Source: Geoglobus sp. (lineage in GTDB: Archaea > Halobacteriota > Archaeoglobi > Archaeoglobales > Archaeoglobaceae). Taken from it: a stretch of 11,120 nucleotides of DNA. Location of the stretch: contig WAJY01000151.1 of the NCBI GenBank assembly GCA_015523645.1, forward strand, positions 1 to 11,120. Direction: 5' to 3'. Made by a program: the position numbers and the translations under genes. This document shows, one piece after another, positions 7,050-11,120 of the stretch (its first letter is position 1; every line of letters starts with the position of its first letter). The notes beneath the pieces are model-generated. The model had not been told where the DNA came from. It searched no databases and worked only from the letters and a program-made list of their open reading frames with translations.

Positions 7050-7459
7050 TCTTTTATCGCAGTTATGAGCTTAACATTTGCAACTCCCTTTGTTGAGGAG
7101 ATGCGATCCACAAGCTTTCTTATGATCTGCATGTCACCCCTTACAAGTATCATCTCAAGGCACATCTCCTTGTCGAGGTGAACGTGCATTGATGTCGTTA
7201 TGACATTGTAGAATTCGTGCTGCAAGCCTGTAATAGCATCACTCACGCCCTTAAAGCTGTGGGAATAGAGAACATTAACAACTCCAACAACCTCTCCTTC
7301 CTCCTTCTCCATCCACTTGTACTCGAGAATGTAATTCCTTATCGCATCCCTTATTGCCTCACTCCTTGATGAATAACCTCTGTTGAGAATTATGGAGTCA
7401 AACTCCTCGAGAAGACTTTTTGGAAGGCTGACACCAATTCTTGTAACATGTTCTTCCAT
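7046..7459 (-). CDS. nikR: Nickel-responsive transcriptional regulator NikR
   Basis: Ribbon-helix-helix repressor that senses nickel and controls nickel uptake genes. The 137 residues show an N-terminal RHH domain (about 3-46: [20 protein letters not shown] then [13 protein letters not shown]) and a C-terminal ACT-like metal-binding domain. The four nickel ligands are all present as H81, H92, H94 and C100. Their spacing of 11, 2 and 6 residues is the same as H76/H87/H89/C95 of E. coli NikR, so high-affinity square-planar Ni(II) binding is expected. The gene leads a two-gene unit with the EamA permease. No Shine-Dalgarno precedes the ATG, and a TATA box about 25 bases upstream suggests a leaderless mRNA. 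A classical GTATGA-N16-TCATAC operator was not found nearby. Confidence 0.95.
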   Translation of the reverse strand: MEEHVTRIGVSLPKSLLEEFDSIILNRGYSSRSEAIRDAIRNYILEYKWMEKEEGEVVGVVNVLYSHSFKGVSDAITGLQHEFYNVITTSMHVHLDKEMCLEMILVRGDMQIIRKLVDRISSTKGVANVKLITAIKE

Positions 7460-7469
7460 AAAAAAACTG

Positions 7470-7488
7470 ATATAAGGTCAATATAAAA
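7470..7488 (-). promoter_or_regulatory. nikR: nikR promoter with duplicated TATA-like box
   Basis: ATATAA occurs twice on the plus strand 11 bases apart (7470-7475 and 7481-7486). The distal copy, TTTTATAT on the minus strand (7481-7488), is centred about 25 bases upstream of the nikR ATG, giving a leaderless transcript. The nearer copy is about 14 bases from the ATG, too close to act as TATA for this start, and could be part of an operator. Confidence 0.5.
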
Positions 7489-7498
7489 ATCTAACCTA

Positions 7499-7515
7499 GA
7501 TTAATTTTTGATTAA
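7499..7515. repeat. Direct repeat GATTAA upstream of nikR
   Basis: GATTAA occurs at 7499-7504 and 7510-7515, with TTTTT between. The copies are one helical turn (11 bp) apart, upstream of the nikR TATA box, and overlap the SpoVG-like gene's stop. The spacing would suit protein binding on one DNA face, but the region is AT-rich and short repeats arise by chance. Confidence 0.3.
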
Positions 7516-7799
7516 GCCTTTCTGTATGCATCGAGAACTGCACTGACTATTTTCTCCCTTGCCTCCTTTGTTGTGGGATGAAAGATGTCCTGATAGCTGC
7601 CATCCTTTGATTTTCTGCTTGGCATGCTCACCCAAAGTCCGTTCTCATTCTCCAAAACCTTCAAACCCTTAACAACAAACTCCCCATCCAAACTCACAGA
7701 GGCGTATGCCTTAACCACTCCATCTCCCTTCTGCTTAAATATTCTCACTTCCGTAATTTCCACCAATTTTAACTCCTCCATTTTGTTGTTCAAACCCAT
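7512..7799 (-). CDS. spoVG: SpoVG-family nucleic-acid-binding protein
   Basis: Small protein of up to 95 residues that matches the SpoVG family along its length. It has the ITEVRIFK start strand, YASVSLDGEFVVKGLKVLE, the central NGLWVSMPSRK block, DIFHP, and the C-terminal helix REKIVSAVLDAY. In bacteria SpoVG is known as a sporulation/septation factor and as a DNA- and RNA-binding regulator; its job in archaea is not established. ATG 7799 gives the longest form. ATG 7781 (89 residues) also fits, since bacterial SpoVG begins close to this strand and an internal TATA-like box (7811-7820) would place transcription near 7790. Neither start has a clear Shine-Dalgarno. The gene lies 15 bases after the Fe-S oxidoreductase gene and is probably the last gene of that operon. 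Confidence 0.85.
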   Translation of the reverse strand: MGLNNKMEELKLVEITEVRIFKQKGDGVVKAYASVSLDGEFVVKGLKVLENENGLWVSMPSRKSKDGSYQDIFHPTTKEAREKIVSAVLDAYRKA

Positions 7800-7810
7800 T
7801 GATAACGTGA

Positions 7811-7820
7811 ATATTTAAAC
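7811..7820 (-). promoter_or_regulatory. Possible internal promoter for the SpoVG-like gene
   Basis: GTTTAAATAT on the minus strand resembles a TATA box and overlaps the end of the Fe-S protein gene. Transcription about 26 bases downstream would start near 7790, after ATG 7799 and just before ATG 7781. It would therefore favour the shorter protein. Read-through from the upstream genes is equally possible. Confidence 0.3.
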
Positions 7821-8942
7821 TTTTGCATGCTTGTTGACAATCTCAATCAGATCAACAACTTCAATTCTCCCTCCACTTGCCTGTTTTAAATGGAGCTTGC
7901 AAAACGGACAGCAAGAGATTAGATATCTAGCCCCTGTATTCAGAGCTTCCTCAATCCTTCTTTTTCCTATCTCCATTGAAAGGTCTTTGAACTGTGACTT
8001 CAAACCACCACCAGCTCCACAACACAATGCATTTTCCCTATTGCTCTCCATCTCAACAATCCGTGCATTCATGCTCTCAAGAACCTTTCTGGGTTCATCA
8101 TAAACATTCATGTGCCTTCCCAGATGGCATGGATCATGATACGTTACTTGCTCACCAAACTCCTCAAGCTCCACCTCACCACTTTTAACAAGACTCCACA
8201 TTAGCTGTGAGATGTGAATCACTTCAAAATCCCAGTCCATTCCAAGTTCCTTTCCAATCTCCTTGTAATCCCTCTTAATTGTTCTGTAGCATCCAGCACA
8301 ACTTGTCAGTATCTTCTCTACACCCATTCTGTCCCAGATTTCATAATTTTTCCTGAAAAACTCATATGCAATCTCCCTCTGCCCGGTTCTCAAGAAGGGT
8401 GAACCGCAGCAAAGCTCATCAACACCAGCATACCCAAAATCCATTTTTGCTTTTCTGAGAAACTCAACAGAATTGACTGCCAGCTCCTTCATTCTGTAAC
8501 TTGCAGTACACCCGGCAAAATAAAGTAGCTCTGCTGATTCTGAGAGAGCAAAGTTTTCAGCCCACTTAGCCCTCTCTTCTCTCTTCTCTCCATAAGGATT
8601 TCCATTTTTTTCAGCATAATCTTTGAGTTTTTTGTGCACTGGAAGGGGAGCTTTTCCCTTCTCCACAAACTCTGCTCTTGCCCTTTCCCATAAATCAATC
8701 AGAGGTATTGATGTTTGGCAAACCACCTCGCAAGCACCGCATGTGGTGCATTTGTAAAAGTCCTCAACAGCTGTGATTTCTGCATCAATCTCGCCCTTCA
8801 AAATCCCCTTCAGCAGATAAACTCTTCCCCTTGGAGATGTGCTCTCCCACTTTATGACAGAATAAGCAGGACACACCCTGCAATAATGACACTGGGCGCA
8901 AATGAAAACCTCATTTTTTATCAGCTCATTATCAATTCTCAT
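7815..8942 (-). CDS. HdrD/GlpC/LutA-like Fe-S oxidoreductase subunit
   Basis: Electron-transfer subunit that carries electrons from a flavoprotein dehydrogenase to a membrane carrier, in this lineage probably a quinone. The 375 residues have two [4Fe-4S] ferredoxin motifs: C15-C18-C21-C24-P (CAQCHYCRVCP) and C65-C68-C71-C75 (CTTCGACEVVC). They are followed by two CCG domains: C145, C178-C179-G, C215xxC218, and C272, C307-C308-G, C344-C345xxC348. Both CCG domains are complete; such domains can bind a non-cubane cluster in HdrB/HdrD relatives. No membrane helix is seen, so it is probably peripheral. The start overlaps the flavoprotein gene (ATGA) and has a strong GGAGG (plus-strand 8950-8954) with 7-base spacing. 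The pairing indicates a two-subunit dehydrogenase. HdrD itself is less likely because its partner HdrE is absent and a GlcD-like gene is present. Confidence 0.9.
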   Translation of the reverse strand: MRIDNELIKNEVFICAQCHYCRVCPAYSVIKWESTSPRGRVYLLKGILKGEIDAEITAVEDFYKCTTCGACEVVCQTSIPLIDLWERARAEFVEKGKAPLPVHKKLKDYAEKNGNPYGEKREERAKWAENFALSESAELLYFAGCTASYRMKELAVNSVEFLRKAKMDFGYAGVDELCCGSPFLRTGQREIAYEFFRKNYEIWDRMGVEKILTSCAGCYRTIKRDYKEIGKELGMDWDFEVIHISQLMWSLVKSGEVELEEFGEQVTYHDPCHLGRHMNVYDEPRKVLESMNARIVEMESNRENALCCGAGGGLKSQFKDLSMEIGKRRIEEALNTGARYLISCCPFCKLHLKQASGGRIEVVDLIEIVNKHAKV

Positions 8943-10174
8943 GACAAAACCTCCAAAAAGCCCATAATTATGGGAAGCGAGCCTGAAGGAAAAACCTTGC
9001 CCGGATTGAGAAGATTTTCTGGATCTATGCTCTTTTTAAATCTCAAAAGTTCGTCAAAATTTTCGTAAAAACTCTTTGATTCCTTTGAAAAATACAAACC
9101 CGTTGAATAAACTCTTCCTCCAAGTTTTTTTGCCTCCTTCAAAGCTTTCAGCGAGAACGTGTATTTAAACACACTCCTGCCATCTCTCTCATCAACAGGC
9201 ATAAAAGATAAAACGGAACAAAGACTATTCTTCAGAAACCACACTTCCGTGCCTGCTCCAAACCCTTCAACGCTGTTAAGATAGGCTTTTAGTTTTTCTG
9301 CATCTATCAAAACCTCAGCCGCCACAACACCCGGACCGGCCCTCCTTATCCTCAATGGATAGAATCTGTCATTCCATATCTCCTCCCCAAGCTCTTCGTC
9401 TCCATCCAACTTCTCAGCTGTGACAATAACTAAAGTATCTTTTTCAGGAATCTCATTCCCTGAAACCATGTTTTTCATCTCAAGGTACCTTCTCGTTAGA
9501 TAGAGAGCCGAATAGTGTTTTCTTGCATAGGCAATTTTGATTGCTTCCTCAACATCAACATGGAAAGCATAGGCATTCAAATCCTCATAATCCTTAACCT
9601 TAATCCAAGCCTTCACAACAAACCCTGTTGTGCCATGGAGCCCGGCATAGAATCTGAGGTCTCTTGTTTCAACAATTCCCTCAAAATTCGCAACCCTTAT
9701 CTTTTCAACATTCTCAGCTATGCTTCCAAAAGCCAAACTGCCAACCCCATAACCGTTCTGTCCGATCCACCCTCCAACTGTAGATGAGGGGGCACTTGTT
9801 GGATAGACTCTCAATGAAAGTCCAAGTTTATTCAGCTTTCTCTCAATATCCCACCAAACAGCTCCAGGTTCTGCTATCAAAATCTTTCTTTCCTCATCAA
9901 CTTCAAAGTGATCCATTCTGGAGAAATCCACCACAATGCCTCCTTTGTATGGAACTGCTCCTCCATAACCGGAAGTTGCAGAGCCTCTTGCAATAAGCGG
10001 AATTTTTTTCTCTTTAGCATACAGAAGTATCCTTAAAACATCATCCTCGTTCTCAGGCTGCATCACAACGTCAGCAAGTTTGAAAAATTTGGAAATTATG
10101 GGAGGAGAGGCTATATCATGGGAGTAAAGATACCTTTGGGTTAAATCACTCCTCTGCGGGATGTGATCTATCAT
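8939..10174 (-). CDS. GlcD-like FAD-dependent dehydrogenase (PCMH fold), substrate uncertain
   Basis: Flavoprotein of the GlcD / D-lactate dehydrogenase superfamily, 411 residues. The N-terminal PCMH-type FAD domain (about 30-195) shows the pyrophosphate-binding stretch IARGSATSGYGGAVP (61-75) and the block PTSAPSSTVGGWIGQNGYG (125-143). The superfamily ending IDPENLLNPGKVFP is present. Known relatives oxidise D-2-hydroxy acids such as lactate or glycolate and pass electrons to an Fe-S partner, here the adjacent overlapping gene. Oddly, the C-terminal half lacks the usual GHxGDGNxH metal/substrate motif. The place of GEHGxG is taken by YSTGLYFSKES, and the protein is shorter than typical members (around 450-480). 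FAD binding is thus well supported, while lactate as substrate is not. The ATG has no Shine-Dalgarno and sits 25 bases from a TATA box. Confidence 0.85.
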   Translation of the reverse strand: MIDHIPQRSDLTQRYLYSHDIASPPIISKFFKLADVVMQPENEDDVLRILLYAKEKKIPLIARGSATSGYGGAVPYKGGIVVDFSRMDHFEVDEERKILIAEPGAVWWDIERKLNKLGLSLRVYPTSAPSSTVGGWIGQNGYGVGSLAFGSIAENVEKIRVANFEGIVETRDLRFYAGLHGTTGFVVKAWIKVKDYEDLNAYAFHVDVEEAIKIAYARKHYSALYLTRRYLEMKNMVSGNEIPEKDTLVIVTAEKLDGDEELGEEIWNDRFYPLRIRRAGPGVVAAEVLIDAEKLKAYLNSVEGFGAGTEVWFLKNSLCSVLSFMPVDERDGRSVFKYTFSLKALKEAKKLGGRVYSTGLYFSKESKSFYENFDELLRFKKSIDPENLLNPGKVFPSGSLPIIMGFLEVLS

Positions 10175-10194
10175 ATTTCAAATTTTTTGCTTAG

Positions 10195-10209
10195 GTTATA
10201 AGATTTTTG
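10195..10209 (-). promoter_or_regulatory. TATA/BRE promoter of the flavoprotein operon
   Basis: On the minus strand the sequence reads CAAAAATCTTATAAC, an A-rich BRE-like element joined to a TATA box (CTTATAAC, 10195-10202). Its centre lies about 25 bases from the ATG at 10174, predicting a leaderless mRNA. Together with the close spacing downstream, it would drive the flavoprotein, Fe-S and SpoVG-like genes. Confidence 0.6.
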
Positions 10210-10225
10210 AGGGTGCTGAATAGCA

Positions 10226-11032
10226 TCACATAAGAGATATGGGAATCTCGAATACAGCTTCTCCATCCTTAAATATGGTTATGTCCCCTCCGCTGCTTGA
10301 AACAACTATGGCTACGCTTTTTGTTGATTTTGTTATGGAAGCGCATGCAATGTGTCTACCTCCAAGACCGTATTTTAAGACAACATCTCCCTCAATGTCC
10401 AAGTATCTTCCAGCTGAAACAATATAGCCATCAGAATCTATTACAAAAACACCATCAAGCTGTGCAAATTCCTTTATTGTTTCCCAATTCTCTTGATTTT
10501 TTATGTCCCTTTTTTCCTTTGGATGCCCTTCAAAGGGGTTGAGTATCGCCTGTCTCGATTTCTTCAAAACATTTTCGGCATCACCGATTACAAATGCTGT
10601 ACCTACGCTTCTCCCTTCCCTACCCTTGAAGGCAAGGGACAGGGCTATTGCAAGGGTAGCTCTAAGCGCTTCAAGATTTACATAAGTTGAGCATTCTTTT
10701 AAAATCTTGGTTAACCTAGTTTCACCATCAACCAGAAACGCACCTTTAATGTTTGGAAGATACACGCATACAACTGCTCTTTTTTCATTTCCAGATGTCT
10801 CAAGATAACTTTCAATAAATTCAGATATGCCAGGTATGGACATCACAATCTCTGTAAGTCCTGAAGATAGGGTGATGGAGAACGTGTTTTTTATAATTTC
10901 CACATACTCTCTTGGTGCTCTAATAATCTCCAAATCCCCAAAATCCATTTCGGTGTCTGAGATAAGAATGACACTTGTTATGCCATACTCCTTTGCAATC
11001 TTTGGGATGAGTTCTTGCAAGATGTTGATCAT
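10226..11032 (-). CDS. dacZ: DacZ-type diadenylate cyclase (c-di-AMP synthase)
   Basis: Condenses two ATP into cyclic di-AMP, a second messenger tied to potassium and osmotic balance in bacteria and studied in haloarchaea. The 268 residues have an N-terminal domain (about 1-110) with no recognised motif and a C-terminal DAC/DisA_N domain (about 115-262). The domain shows GREGRSVGTAFVIGD (137-151), LDGVFVID (192-199), GLGGRHIACASIT (222-234) and a final ITIFKDGE strand. The usual active-site motifs are DGA and RHR; here they read DGV (193-195) and RHI (226-228). D193, R226 and H227 are kept, so activity is likely but not certain. No membrane segment is seen, fitting the soluble archaeal type rather than CdaA. 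No Shine-Dalgarno precedes the ATG. It ends 51 bases before the flavoprotein start and the two have separate promoters. Confidence 0.88.
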   Translation of the reverse strand: MINILQELIPKIAKEYGITSVILISDTEMDFGDLEIIRAPREYVEIIKNTFSITLSSGLTEIVMSIPGISEFIESYLETSGNEKRAVVCVYLPNIKGAFLVDGETRLTKILKECSTYVNLEALRATLAIALSLAFKGREGRSVGTAFVIGDAENVLKKSRQAILNPFEGHPKEKRDIKNQENWETIKEFAQLDGVFVIDSDGYIVSAGRYLDIEGDVVLKYGLGGRHIACASITKSTKSVAIVVSSSGGDITIFKDGEAVFEIPISLM

Positions 11033-11055
11033 ATTTCAGGATAGAGGTGAACAAA

Positions 11056-11064
11056 GTTATTATG
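11056..11064 (-). promoter_or_regulatory. Weak TATA-like element upstream of dacZ
   Basis: CATAATAAC on the minus strand is centred about 28 bases before the dacZ ATG and would again give a leaderless transcript. It is a poor TATA match. TTTAAAGTTT at 11081-11090 is an alternative that would leave a leader of about 28 bases. Confidence 0.3.
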
Positions 11065-11120
11065 TTTTCTGTGATCATGTAAACTTTAAAGAACACCAAT
11101 CACCTGAAGCTGATTTGGAG

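Noticed and set aside
10212..10227. Hairpin GGTGCT-GAAT-AGCATC at the end of dacZ as a terminator
   Set aside because: The stem has a wobble pair on the + strand and an A-C mismatch on the transcribed minus strand, overlaps the stop codon, and is not followed by a T-run.
11022..11120. Open + strand frame from ATG 11022 to the window edge (33 codons), possible divergent gene start
   Set aside because: It begins inside the dacZ coding region on the opposite strand, has no ribosome-binding site or promoter, and a frame this short is expected by chance in AT-rich DNA. Sequence beyond the window would settle it.

Overview
The window looks like chromosomal DNA of a euryarchaeon. It is most likely a member of the Archaeoglobales or a close relative, though that placement is inference from gene content. 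The archaeal markers are cofH (coenzyme F420 chromophore synthesis), a GHMP-type archaeal shikimate kinase, a CDP-alcohol phosphotransferase of the archaetidylinositol phosphate synthase type, a DacZ-type diadenylate cyclase, NikR, and BRE/TATA promoters. Four of these TATA boxes lie about 25-33 bp upstream of start codons. No tRNA, rRNA, CRISPR array or insertion sequence was seen.

Layout. (1) 1-1642, + strand: the 3' part of cofH overlaps archaeal shikimate kinase. (2) 1643-2003: a 361-bp stretch with an AAAAGATC/GATCTTTT inverted repeat and a small, glutamine-rich, compositionally foreign ORF on the minus strand. (3) 5036-2004, minus strand: a tightly coupled operon of a COG1361-like extracytoplasmic membrane-anchored protein, a LolD/MacB-type ABC ATPase and a MacB/FtsX-type permease. 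(4) 5037-5408: a 372-bp divergent intergenic region with a promoter at each end. (5) 5409-6255, + strand: a small cysteine-bearing HTH regulator overlapping the CDP-alcohol phosphotransferase, which runs tail-to-tail into (6) 7459-6243, minus strand: nikR coupled by an ATGA overlap to an EamA/DMT permease. (7) 10174-7512, minus strand: a GlcD-like flavoprotein, an HdrD/GlpC-like Fe-S protein and a SpoVG-family protein. (8) 11032-10226, minus strand: a DacZ-like diadenylate cyclase.

How the genes work together. CofH consumes tyrosine, a product of the shikimate pathway that AroK serves. The ABC genes form an export or envelope-remodelling system. The Cys-HTH protein may control, or be co-regulated with, inositol phospholipid synthesis. 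The NikR-permease pair is a candidate nickel-homeostasis unit. The flavoprotein and Fe-S protein form a membrane-linked 2-hydroxyacid-type dehydrogenase. However, the flavoprotein lacks the usual C-terminal GHxGDGNxH and GEHGxG signatures, so its substrate is open. The most unusual items are this divergent flavoprotein, the archaeal SpoVG at the end of its operon, the NikR-EamA coupling and the foreign-looking small ORF.
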